From assembly GCF_026248825.1 (NCBI RefSeq), contig NZ_CP110973.1, positions 4,733,501-4,797,500 of the forward strand: a DNA stretch of 64,000 nt. Direction: 5' to 3'. The translations under genes were made by a program, and so were the position numbers. Below, piece by piece: positions 8,905-17,257 of this stretch. The notes beneath the pieces were generated by a model. It had not been told where the DNA came from, did not search any database, and worked only from the letters and a program-made list of their open reading frames with translations. This stretch comes from Larkinella insperata. Lineage in GTDB: Bacteria; Bacteroidota; Bacteroidia; Cytophagales; Spirosomataceae. How positions within the stretch are numbered: the stretch's first letter is position 1; each line of letters begins with the position of its first letter.

Positions 8905-10022
8905 AGCGGGTTGTACCGGTCAGTTCGAAGAAGGAGCTAACGCTATTTATCGATTTTCCCCATAGTGTATATCGGGATGATAAAAACTATGTACCGGAAA
9001 TTTTTATTGGGCAACGGGATCTGTTGACCCCGGGTAAGCACCCATTTTTCGAACACTCCACGCTGCAATTGTTTCTGGCGTATGAGGGCGATACCATCAC
9101 CGGACGGATTGCGGCCATTCATAACCGGAACCACAATGCGTTCACGGGGGGAAACGACGGCTTTTTTGGTTTTTTTGATTGCATTGATGATCAACAAACC
9201 GCCGATTTATTACTGAATACTGCGTCGGATTGGCTGAAACAACAGGGACTTTCCCGGATGATTGGGCCGACCAATCCGACTACTAATGATGTCTGTGGCG
9301 TCCTGATCGACGGCTTTGACCGTCCGCCGTTGGCCATGATGCCCTATAACGCACCTTACTATGACAAACTTCTGCTAACCCACGGCCTTCGGAAAAAAAC
9401 GGATTTGCTGGCCTACGAATTGAACGTGGCGACGGCCAACGAACGCTCGTTGAGACTGTTGGACACTTTACAGAACCGGCTGAAACGGAGCGGAATCACC
9501 ATTCGGAAGGTCGATTTAAAGAATTTTAGCGCCGAAGTGCCCAAAATCCGGGAGGTCTACAACCGGGCCTGGGATAAAAACCTGGGATTTGTGCCGATGA
9601 CCGACAGCGAATTCGATTATTTGGCGAAAGACCTCAAAATGATTCTGGATCCGAATTTCTGTCTGGTTGCCGAAAAAGACGATAAAGTCGTCGCCTTTAT
9701 CCTCGGCATTCCGGACATCAACCAGATTTTGATTAAAAACAAGCGGGGTCGTTTGTTTCCGCTGGGGCTTTTCCGGCTGCTGACGCAACGGAAAAATATT
9801 ACCCGCATCCGGGTGTTGACGCTGGGCGTGCTGGAAGGCTACCGCAAAATGGGCATCGAAGCCTGTCTGTATGCGTCGGTCATCAAGAACACCTACGGCA
9901 CCAAGGTTACGGGCGGAGAATGTTCGTGGATGCTGGAAGACAACTATCTGATGAATCACGCCATCGAGCAGATCAACGGGGTGTTGTACAAACGGTATCG
10001 GTTATACGAGAACGAGTTATGA
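8901..10022 (+). CDS. GNAT-fold acyltransferase, candidate bacterial ceramide synthase
   Basis: A 373-residue protein with a GNAT-like acyltransferase fold in its second half: FCLVAEKDDKVVAFILGIP (about residues 252-270) and the acyl-donor loop VLEGYRKMGIEACLY (about 313-327). The N-terminal half (FPHSVYRDDKNYVPE, MIGPTNPTTNDVCGVL) matches the long GNAT proteins that often follow SPT in Bacteroidota. In Caulobacter the non-homologous bacterial ceramide synthase (bCerS) is a GNAT-superfamily protein next to spt, so N-acylation of the sphingoid base is the likely role here (inference from family and place). It overlaps spt by 4 bases (ATGA) and the next gene by 4, which suggests translational coupling. 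There is no signal peptide; a cytoplasmic, membrane-associated enzyme is expected. Confidence 0.72.
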   Translation: MKRVVPVSSKKELTLFIDFPHSVYRDDKNYVPEIFIGQRDLLTPGKHPFFEHSTLQLFLAYEGDTITGRIAAIHNRNHNAFTGGNDGFFGFFDCIDDQQTADLLLNTASDWLKQQGLSRMIGPTNPTTNDVCGVLIDGFDRPPLAMMPYNAPYYDKLLLTHGLRKKTDLLAYELNVATANERSLRLLDTLQNRLKRSGITIRKVDLKNFSAEVPKIREVYNRAWDKNLGFVPMTDSEFDYLAKDLKMILDPNFCLVAEKDDKVVAFILGIPDINQILIKNKRGRLFPLGLFRLLTQRKNITRIRVLTLGVLEGYRKMGIEACLYASVIKNTYGTKVTGGECSWMLEDNYLMNHAIEQINGVLYKRYRLYENEL

Positions 10023-11014
10023 AAGAAAGGGTTTTGATTACGGGGGCTAGCGGGTTTATCGGGCATCATCTCATTCAGGCGGCTCAGGCAGCCGGTTTGG
10101 AGGTTCATGCCGCCGTCCGGCCCTCCAGTGATCTGGCCCACTTGAAGGAACTGAATCTGACCGTTGTTTATCCGGATTTCAGTTCAAAAGAAGCGTTGCA
10201 GCGTACGCTGGAAGAGGGAGCGTATCCCTACATCATCCATGCCGCGGGCGCTACCCGGGCTAAGGACCAGCAGACCTACAACCGGATCAATGCCGAGTAT
10301 ACGTTGCGGCTGGCCCAGGCGGCAAAAGCGGCAGCCAGACCTGTAAAACGGTTTGTGTTCATGAGCAGCCTGGCGGCCCTGGGTCCGATACCGTACGACG
10401 CACCGGGGCCCATTACCGAAACTACGCCACCTCAGCCGCTCACCAGTTACGGAAAAAGTAAGCTCCTGGCCGAGCAGTACTTATCCAGCGTTCAGGGATT
10501 GCCGATCACCGTTATCCGGCCCACGGCAGTCTACGGACCCCGCGAACGGGATCTGTTTATTTTGTTCAAAACCCTGCTCCAGCGACTCGATCTCTACATT
10601 GGGCGACGTCCGCAGCGGTTGAGTTTTGTGTATGCCAGGGATCTGGCGGAGGTAACTGTAGCGGCTTTGCTGCAAAACCACGATCAGAACCGAATTTATA
10701 CTATATCGGACGGCGAAGCCTACAGCCGCTATGCGCTGGCCGACCTGTTTCAACAGGTGAGCGGTATCCGGGCTTTGCGGCTCCATCTGCCCGTTGGCCT
10801 GATGAAAGGGGTCGCGGGGGCGCTGGAGGCCGGGTACTCGTTTTCAAGTTCAACCCCGGTATTGAATCCGGAGAAATTACGGGAGCTAATGGCCCCCAAC
10901 TGGTTCTGTAGCATCGAAGCCGCCCGCCGGGATCTGAACTACCAACCCCAATACGGGTTGCAGCAGGGACTCGACGAAACGCTGCGGTGGTACCGAGCCA
11001 ACCAATGGCTTTAA
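10019..11014 (+). CDS. NAD(P)-dependent epimerase/dehydratase, candidate ceramide reductase (CerR)
   Basis: A 331-residue extended short-chain dehydrogenase. The Rossmann glycine motif GASGFIG is at residues 9-15, a serine-bearing strand (FVFMSSLAALG) is at about 117-127, and the catalytic pair YxxxK is Y144 and K148 in TSYGKSK. Proteins of this type beside spt and bCerS reduce the 3-keto group of the ceramide precursor in Caulobacter (CerR). The same order spt, GNAT, SDR here supports that role; a sugar-nucleotide epimerase is the alternative. The ATG at 10019 overlaps the previous stop (ATGA). Longer upstream starts in this frame fall inside the GNAT gene and are rejected. Confidence 0.72.
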   Translation: MKERVLITGASGFIGHHLIQAAQAAGLEVHAAVRPSSDLAHLKELNLTVVYPDFSSKEALQRTLEEGAYPYIIHAAGATRAKDQQTYNRINAEYTLRLAQAAKAAARPVKRFVFMSSLAALGPIPYDAPGPITETTPPQPLTSYGKSKLLAEQYLSSVQGLPITVIRPTAVYGPRERDLFILFKTLLQRLDLYIGRRPQRLSFVYARDLAEVTVAALLQNHDQNRIYTISDGEAYSRYALADLFQQVSGIRALRLHLPVGLMKGVAGALEAGYSFSSSTPVLNPEKLRELMAPNWFCSIEAARRDLNYQPQYGLQQGLDETLRWYRANQWL

Positions 11015-11075
11015 AATGCAATGAATACACACCTGGAAGTGACTGGCCAAGGCCACTGCCGAAATCAGTACTAAA

Positions 11076-13625
11076 ATGTTACGATCGATTCTAAAAAATG
11101 GAGCGTTTATTCTTGGTATCTTATTATTGATCAGTAGAATAGCCTCTGCCCAATCCACCCTGATCAAGGGTGTGATTACCGACGCCAAAACCGGCGAAAC
11201 ACTGCCCTTCGTCAGTGTCGTCGTGCCGGGAACCACCATCGGAACCGCGACCGATACCGAGGGACAATATAGCCTCAGCGTGCCTGCTGGTCAGAACCGC
11301 ATCAAGTTCTCCTACGTGGGCTACCTGAGTCAGGAAAAAACCATCAAGCCGGGGCAAACCCAGGTCATCAACATCAAGCTGGTCGTCGATGCGACGCTGT
11401 TGAAGGAAGTGACCGTCAAGGCCAAAAGCCACTACCGCAACCGCGACAACCCGGCCGTGCAGCTCATCCGGCAAGTCATCGACCACAAGGAGCAGAACCA
11501 GATGGGCCACAATGCCTACGTCGAGTACCAGCAGTACGAGAAAATATCACTGGCCCTGAGTAACTTATCCGATCGATTTAAAAACCGACGCATCTTCCGC
11601 AATTACCAGTTTCTGTTTACCCAGGCTGATTCGACCGACGGCAAAAACCGGCTTCCGGCATTTCTGGAAGAGAAGGTATCGCAGGTTTACTACCGCAAAA
11701 GTCCCGAGGTAAAGAAGCAGCAGGTGAAAGCCCAGCGCCGGGCCGAGTTCGACCCCCGGTTTGTTGACAATAAAGGACTTAGCAAGTATTTTAACCGGCT
11801 TTACGAGAACATCAACATCTACGACAACAACATCTCGATTGCCACCAATCAGCTTTTGAGCCCCATTGCCAACAACGCTCCGACGTTTTACAAATTCTTT
11901 ATCCGCGACACGGTGAAAACCCAGCAGCCCTGGCTGATTGAGCTGGGCTTCGTGCCCCGCAACAAAACCGATCTGCTGTTTGAGGGCCAGTTGTTTGTTA
12001 CCCTGGATGGCAACTACGCGGTGCAGAACGCTTTTCTGACGGTTAACAAAGACATCAACCTGAATTATTTACAGGACCTGGAAGCCCGGCTGGAGTTTGA
12101 GAAAAGTCCCGACGGACGCTATCACCCCACCCAGACGACGCTGGCCATGGAGTTCTCCCTGGGACCCAACACGCCGGGCGTTTTTGGGCAGCGGGTGGTG
12201 CACTTTTCCGACTACCAAATCAATCAGAGCAGGCCGGATAGCGTATATGATGGTCCGTTAGAAGAAGTGGCCTACAATCCGGCCCTCAAGCCCAACGAAG
12301 CGGAGTGGAGCCAGCTACGGCCTATCCCCTTGGATAAAGCGGAAACCAAGATTTATCGCAACGTCGACACGCTGCAAACCATCCCGGCGTTCCGGCGAAC
12401 AATGAGCTATGCCACCCTGTTGATTGCCGGTTTTAAGAACGTGGGACCCTTTGAAATCGGGCCGGTCAATACCTTTTACAGCTTCAACCCGGTCGAAGGA
12501 TTTCGGCTGCGTTTCGGGGGGCGCACCACGACGGCACTCAGCAAACGCATGTTCGCCGAGACCTACGCGGCCTACGGCTTTAAAGATCAGAAGTGGAAGT
12601 ATTTTCTGAGCGGCACTTACTCGATCAACAACCAGTCGGTTTACGCCTTTCCGCTGCACTACGTCCGGGCCAGCTTCCAGCGGGACACCAAAATTCCGGG
12701 GCAGGATCTGCAATTTGTGCAGGAAGACAATTTCCTGCTGTCGTTCAAGCGCGGGGAAAACAACCGCTGGCTCTACAACGATACCTACCGGGTGGAGTAC
12801 ATTCGGGAGTTTGAAAACCATTTTTCCTACAAACTCGGCTTTAACCAGCTAACGCAGCGGCCGGCCGGTATTCTGGAGTATACCAAATCGGTGCCGGAAG
12901 GGAACCTGAACACGAGCGAGGTGCTGCACAACACCGAACTGAATCTGGAGTTGCGGTATGCGCCGGGCGAGCAATTCTACCAGGGCAAGATTTACCGGGT
13001 GCCGATTGTGAACAAATACCCGATTTTTACGCTGCGCTACGGGGCGGGCCTGAAAGTGCTGGGGGGCCAATACCAGTACCACAACCTGTCGGCCAACGTA
13101 GAGAAACGGTTCTACCTGTCGCAGTTCGGATACCTGGATGCCACGGCCGAAGGTGGTTACATTTTGGGCAAAAACATCCCGTTTCCGCTCCTGACCATTC
13201 ACCGGGCCAACCAGACTTACGCGTATCAGCTCAACTCGTACAACCTGATGAACTTCCTGGAGTTTGTCAGCGACCACTACGCCAGCGTGAACCTGCAATA
13301 TTACCTGAACGGGTTTCTGTTCAACAAAGTACCGCTTTTGAAACACTTAAAGCTGCGGGAGGTTGTCAGCTTTAAGGCGCTGACGGGGGGACTGCGCGCG
13401 GAGAACGATCCGGCAAAAGTGTCCGATGTGTACCGCTTTCCGATCGATGAGCAGGGGCGCTCGATCAGCTACACGCTGAACAAAACGCCGTACATCGAAG
13501 GCAGCGTGGGCATTGCCAACATTTTCAAGCTGCTGCGGGTGGATCTGGTCAAGCGGTTTACGTACCTGAATCACCCCGGCGTCTCGGAGTGGGGCATCCG
13601 GGGGCGGTTCAAGTTTGATTTTTAA
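11076..13625 (+). CDS. DUF5686-type outer-membrane protein with carboxypeptidase-regulatory domain
   Basis: An 849-residue exported protein. A signal peptide (residues 1-25, ending ASAQS) is followed by a carboxypeptidase-regulatory-like beta-sandwich (about 28-110; GVITDAKTGETLPFVSVVV, TDTEGQYSLSV). The long remainder resembles the DUF5686 family and ends in a barrel-like region with terminal aromatic residues (GRFKFDF). There is no SusC-type plug, so it is not a classical TonB receptor. The function of the family is unknown. It lies 61 bases after the candidate ceramide reductase and 44 before the nucleotidyltransferase, all in one direction. A role in placing or sensing the lipid product at the outer membrane is possible but only inference. 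Confidence 0.72.
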   Translation: MLRSILKNGAFILGILLLISRIASAQSTLIKGVITDAKTGETLPFVSVVVPGTTIGTATDTEGQYSLSVPAGQNRIKFSYVGYLSQEKTIKPGQTQVINIKLVVDATLLKEVTVKAKSHYRNRDNPAVQLIRQVIDHKEQNQMGHNAYVEYQQYEKISLALSNLSDRFKNRRIFRNYQFLFTQADSTDGKNRLPAFLEEKVSQVYYRKSPEVKKQQVKAQRRAEFDPRFVDNKGLSKYFNRLYENINIYDNNISIATNQLLSPIANNAPTFYKFFIRDTVKTQQPWLIELGFVPRNKTDLLFEGQLFVTLDGNYAVQNAFLTVNKDINLNYLQDLEARLEFEKSPDGRYHPTQTTLAMEFSLGPNTPGVFGQRVVHFSDYQINQSRPDSVYDGPLEEVAYNPALKPNEAEWSQLRPIPLDKAETKIYRNVDTLQTIPAFRRTMSYATLLIAGFKNVGPFEIGPVNTFYSFNPVEGFRLRFGGRTTTALSKRMFAETYAAYGFKDQKWKYFLSGTYSINNQSVYAFPLHYVRASFQRDTKIPGQDLQFVQEDNFLLSFKRGENNRWLYNDTYRVEYIREFENHFSYKLGFNQLTQRPAGILEYTKSVPEGNLNTSEVLHNTELNLELRYAPGEQFYQGKIYRVPIVNKYPIFTLRYGAGLKVLGGQYQYHNLSANVEKRFYLSQFGYLDATAEGGYILGKNIPFPLLTIHRANQTYAYQLNSYNLMNFLEFVSDHYASVNLQYYLNGFLFNKVPLLKHLKLREVVSFKALTGGLRAENDPAKVSDVYRFPIDEQGRSISYTLNKTPYIEGSVGIANIFKLLRVDLVKRFTYLNHPGVSEWGIRGRFKFDF

Positions 13626-13669
13626 CGGTCTGCCCGTGTCGGGCCGTAGACACCAACGAGAGAGAAACT

Positions 13670-14377
13670 ATGAATTACGCGATAATTGCCGCCGGGGAGG
13701 GGTCGCGTTTAGCCCAGGAGGGCTTTACGCTACCCAAACCGATGGTCAGCCTGCACGGCGAGCGATTGATTGACCGGCTGATTGGCATTTTTAGCCAAAA
13801 CCATCCGGACTCCATTCGGGTCATTATCAACGAACAGTCGGCCCCGCTGGAAGCCCATCTGTCGGTTCTCCGGGAGAAGGTTCCCGTCGAAATCGTCCGA
13901 AAATCCACCCCGAGTTCCCTCCACAGTTTTTACGAACTGTTGAAAACCGCTCCGGACGTGGAGGCATTGTGTCTGGCCACCACCGACACGGTATTCAAAG
14001 AAGAAGAATTCCGGGCCTTCATCGACGAATTTGAACGCCAGCCGCAGCTCGACGGGCTGATGGCCGTTACCACATTTGTCGATGATGAAAGCCCGCTGTT
14101 TATTTCCGCCGGACCCGACCGGATCATCACGGCATTTACCGACCAGAAGACGGACCAAACCGCTTTTGTGTCCGGCGGTATTTACTGCCTGCGCCGAAAG
14201 GCCCTGGATGCGGTGGCCGAGGTGATTGCCAGCGGCACCAGCCGGATGCGGAACTACCAGCGGTACTTGCTCGAAAGCCGCTTAACGATCAAAGCTTTTC
14301 CGTTTTCCAAGATTGTGGACGTCGATCACGTGCAGGACATCCGGACGGCGGAGCTTTTCTTAAGCGGAGTTAATTGA
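13670..14377 (+). CDS. Sugar-phosphate nucleotidyltransferase-like protein (MobA-like NTP transferase)
   Basis: A 235-residue GT-A fold nucleotidyltransferase. The N-terminal nucleotide-binding motif is plain: IIAAGEGSRL, then LPKPMVSL at about residues 23-30, followed by a metal-binding-type CLATTDT (about 104-110). Such enzymes join an NTP to a phosphorylated sugar, polyol or amino alcohol. Placed just before a CDP-alcohol phosphotransferase, CTP is the likely nucleotide, giving a CDP-polyol such as CDP-inositol or CDP-glycerol (inference). Its TGA stop overlaps the TTG start of the ATP-grasp gene, so the two are probably coupled. Confidence 0.78.
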   Translation: MNYAIIAAGEGSRLAQEGFTLPKPMVSLHGERLIDRLIGIFSQNHPDSIRVIINEQSAPLEAHLSVLREKVPVEIVRKSTPSSLHSFYELLKTAPDVEALCLATTDTVFKEEEFRAFIDEFERQPQLDGLMAVTTFVDDESPLFISAGPDRIITAFTDQKTDQTAFVSGGIYCLRRKALDAVAEVIASGTSRMRNYQRYLLESRLTIKAFPFSKIVDVDHVQDIRTAELFLSGVN

Positions 14378-15267
14378 TTCATCACCGAATTTTATCTGAC
14401 ACCTTGAAATTACTTGGAGTACACAGAAACCAGAAGTTTTCACCGAATCACATTGGAAATGATGATGCCATTTTTTCATTGACCGCTCAGGCCCTCGAAA
14501 AACAGGGCAACCAGATTCGCATTTGCAGTGAAGACGAATTTTTAAAGCTGGAAACGGTTTCGGAACCGTACATTTTCACGATGGCCCGGCAAAAGGCGGT
14601 GGTGCAGAAATTGCAGGCCGTTGAATCGGACGGAACCGTGGTGGTCAATTCGGGTTTTGGCATCGAAAACTGTTTCCGGATCAACATGCACAGGGCCCTG
14701 GAAGAGAACGGCATACCGGTACCGCGTAGCCTGGTTATCCCCACCTCCTCGGCAGACGGCGACCCGCTGGAGCGGTGGACTGAGCAGGGGTTCTGGATCA
14801 AGCGGGGTGATTTTCACGCCATCCACCGCGAAGACGTGACGTTTGTTCGGAGCCGTCAGGAAGGGCGCGAAATGCTGCGGGAATACGCCCGGCGCGACAT
14901 TGCGGAAGTCCTGATTTCGGAGCACCTGGCCGGGGATCTGGTTAAGTTTTACGGCGTTCGCGGAACCGATTTTTTCTTCTGGTTTTACCCCTACGAACAT
15001 AATCACCACAAGTATGTTGAATACGAAGCTATAAACGGCAAATCGCACCACCACGCATTCGACGAAACGGAACTGCAACGGGTAGCGACGGCTTCGGCAA
15101 AGGCGGTGGGCGTCGACATTTACGGCGGTGACGCCATCGTGACCAAAGACGGTTCTTTTTACATCATCGACCTGAACGACTGGCCCAGTTTTGCCCCCTG
15201 CCGCCAGGAAGCCGCCGACGCGATTGCCGCCCTATTGTATCAGAAATTTACCCAACCCGTGTTATGA
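14374..15267 (+). CDS. ATP-grasp fold protein
   Basis: A 297-residue protein with features of the ATP-grasp fold: a lysine strand FWIKRGDFHAIH (about residues 145-156), the hinge VLISEHLAGDLVKFYGVRG (about 180-198) and a metal-binding end IVTKDGSFYIIDLNDWPSF (about 255-273). ATP-grasp enzymes ligate carboxylates to amines or, in the inositol-trisphosphate 5/6-kinase branch, phosphorylate inositol phosphates. The KFYGV and IDLND-P segments recall both RimK-like ligases and that kinase branch, so I leave the reaction open. Translation starts at TTG (14374), overlapping the previous stop by 4 bases, and the next gene overlaps again by 4. This position makes a role in headgroup building likely (inference). 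Confidence 0.7.
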   Translation: MIHHRILSDTLKLLGVHRNQKFSPNHIGNDDAIFSLTAQALEKQGNQIRICSEDEFLKLETVSEPYIFTMARQKAVVQKLQAVESDGTVVVNSGFGIENCFRINMHRALEENGIPVPRSLVIPTSSADGDPLERWTEQGFWIKRGDFHAIHREDVTFVRSRQEGREMLREYARRDIAEVLISEHLAGDLVKFYGVRGTDFFFWFYPYEHNHHKYVEYEAINGKSHHHAFDETELQRVATASAKAVGVDIYGGDAIVTKDGSFYIIDLNDWPSFAPCRQEAADAIAALLYQKFTQPVL

Positions 15268-16238
15268 GTACGTTGAGCAAGAATCCCGCGGGACCGGACA
15301 CCGTGGAGCCCGCGAACACCGCGTTCCAGAACTCCCTGAAGTCGTCCGATACCGAGGAACAAATTGATATCTGGTTTTACCGCCCCATTGGCTACCAGAT
15401 TGCCCGGTTTTGCGCCTGGGTGGACATCACGCCAAACGCGGTAACCATCGTCAGCATCTTTTTCGGGGTGGCCGCTGGTATCTTATTCTATTACCAGTCG
15501 CTAACCATCAACGTCATCGGGATGCTGTCGCTGGTGTTTGCCAATATGCTTGACAGTACCGACGGGCAGCTCGCCCGGATGACCAACAACAAAAGTCGGC
15601 TGGGCCGGATTCTGGACGGGGTTGCCGGTGATTTCTGGTTTATTTCCATCCACGTGGCCATCTGTCTGCGGAGCATGAACGAAGGCTGGTCGGCGCTGAT
15701 CTGGGTGCCGGGGGTGCTGGCCGGACTATCGCACATCGTGCAGTCGGCGATGGCGGATTATTACCGGAACGTTCACCTGTTTTTTATCAAAGGCACCTCG
15801 GGCAGCGAACTCGACAACAGCCGCGATTTGCAGAAGGAATACGACCAGCTTTCGTGGAGCAGAAATTTCGGAATGAAGCTGGTGGCCCGCAACTACCTTA
15901 ATTATACCAAATTACAGGAACGGTTTTCGCCCAACTTGCAGAAGCTGCTGGCCGTCATCCGGCAGAAATTCCCGAACGGGTTGCCGCCGAAGCTAGTGGC
16001 CGATTTCCGGGCGCAGAACAAGCCGCTGATGAAATACACCAACATCGTCCAGTTCAACACGCGGGTGTTGTTTTTGTTTCTCTGGCTGTTCATCGACCAG
16101 GCCTGGATTTATTTTCTCTTCGATATTTTCGTGCTGAACCCCATTCTGATTTATATGTGCGTGAAGCAGGAGGGCGTCAGCCGCCATTTTTACCAGCAGA
16201 TTCAAACGTCTCCCGAGAATGAGTACAAAACTCTATAA
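15264..16238 (+). CDS. CDP-alcohol phosphatidyltransferase family protein
   Basis: A 324-residue integral membrane enzyme of the family that transfers a phospho-alcohol from a CDP-linked donor. The signature begins D97-S-T-D100-G-Q-L-A-R105 and continues with G114 and D118, fitting DxxDGxxARx8Gx3D. The last aspartate, normally x3 after D118, is here x4 away (LDGVAGDF, D123), with glycine in the usual place; see the finding. At least five hydrophobic segments follow the N-terminal 45-residue polar stretch. The insert KGTSGSELDNSRDLQKEYDQ (about 179-198) is unusual. Its place behind a nucleotidyltransferase suggests the donor is made by the same operon. The acceptor may be ceramide or diacylglycerol (inference). 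It overlaps both neighbours. Confidence 0.82.
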   Translation: MSTLSKNPAGPDTVEPANTAFQNSLKSSDTEEQIDIWFYRPIGYQIARFCAWVDITPNAVTIVSIFFGVAAGILFYYQSLTINVIGMLSLVFANMLDSTDGQLARMTNNKSRLGRILDGVAGDFWFISIHVAICLRSMNEGWSALIWVPGVLAGLSHIVQSAMADYYRNVHLFFIKGTSGSELDNSRDLQKEYDQLSWSRNFGMKLVARNYLNYTKLQERFSPNLQKLLAVIRQKFPNGLPPKLVADFRAQNKPLMKYTNIVQFNTRVLFLFLWLFIDQAWIYFLFDIFVLNPILIYMCVKQEGVSRHFYQQIQTSPENEYKTL

Positions 16239-17244
16239 GGCCTTATTTTTTGCCATCGGGGTCGTGACGCTGGTTTACATGATGTACGTCATGGGATTTG
16301 CGGCCATCTGGCAGAGCATCACCCAAACCGGCGTCTGGTTTTTGCCGGTAGTGGGCAGCTGGCTCGTCATTTACGTGCTGAACGCGCTGGCGTTCTACGC
16401 CGTTATTCAGGAGCCGCAGGTGCCCGAAACGCACAGGCCGTTCGGCCAGGTGCTGCGCATTACCATTGCCGGTTACGCCATCAATTACATCACGCCGTTT
16501 GTCGCGCTGGGCGGGGAGCCGTACCGGATTATGGAGTTGAAACCCGCGCTGGGCGTTCGGAAAGCCAGTTCGTCGGTAATTCTGTACAGCCTGATGCACA
16601 TGTTTTCGCACATCATTTTCTGGCTGGTTTCCATTGTGCTGATCGTGGCGTTTCTGCCGCTGACCGACCTGATGCTCTGGGGCTGCGGAATCTTGCTAGT
16701 GGTCGGTCTGGCGCTAGGTTACTGGTTTATCCGGGTTTATAAAAAAGGATTTACGGTTAGTACAGTTCGGTTACTGGAAAAACTGCCGCTGGTCGGCAGG
16801 AAGGCGCGGGCGTTGAGCCAGGAGAAAGCCGAAACGCTGCTGGAAATCGACCACCAGATTCGGATTCTGTACGCCGACCGCAAACCGCGCTTTTACGCGT
16901 CGCTGCTGCTCGAATTTGTGGGCCGGGTGGTGGGCTGTCTGGAGATTTATTTCGTTGCCCGGGCGCTGAACCTGAACATGTCGGTGGTCGAATCGCTGAT
17001 TGTCAGTTCCGGATCGTCGCTGTTTGCCAACCTGATTTTCTTTTTCCCCATGCAGCTCGGTACGCGCGAAGGCGGTCTGGCGCTGGCCCTGCGGTGGATC
17101 GGCTTTCCGGCAGCCAGTGGCGTTTTCATCGGCGTGGTCATGCGCATCCGGGAGTTTGTCTGGATCCTGATTGGGCTGGCCTTGCTGCGGGTGGCGCGTT
17201 CCAAACCCGTACCCCAGCCCGCCGAGCTGATTACCAACGAATAA
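16219..17244 (+). CDS. Lysylphosphatidylglycerol synthase TM-domain protein (UPF0104-like)
   Basis: A 341-residue polytopic membrane protein with about eight hydrophobic segments. It matches the flippase-like membrane domain of lysyl-phosphatidylglycerol synthases (MprF N-terminal half, AglD/UPF0104), including NYITPFVALGGEPYRI (about residues 92-107) and FPMQLGTREGGLALAL (about 275-290). The soluble aminoacyl-transferase domain is absent. Stand-alone members are thought to move lipids or glycolipids across the inner membrane. Its 20-base overlap with the CDP-alcohol phosphotransferase suggests it handles that enzyme's lipid product (inference). Confidence 0.82.
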   Translation: MSTKLYKALFFAIGVVTLVYMMYVMGFAAIWQSITQTGVWFLPVVGSWLVIYVLNALAFYAVIQEPQVPETHRPFGQVLRITIAGYAINYITPFVALGGEPYRIMELKPALGVRKASSSVILYSLMHMFSHIIFWLVSIVLIVAFLPLTDLMLWGCGILLVVGLALGYWFIRVYKKGFTVSTVRLLEKLPLVGRKARALSQEKAETLLEIDHQIRILYADRKPRFYASLLLEFVGRVVGCLEIYFVARALNLNMSVVESLIVSSGSSLFANLIFFFPMQLGTREGGLALALRWIGFPAASGVFIGVVMRIREFVWILIGLALLRVARSKPVPQPAELITNE

Positions 17245-17257
17245 CCCACTGAGAATC

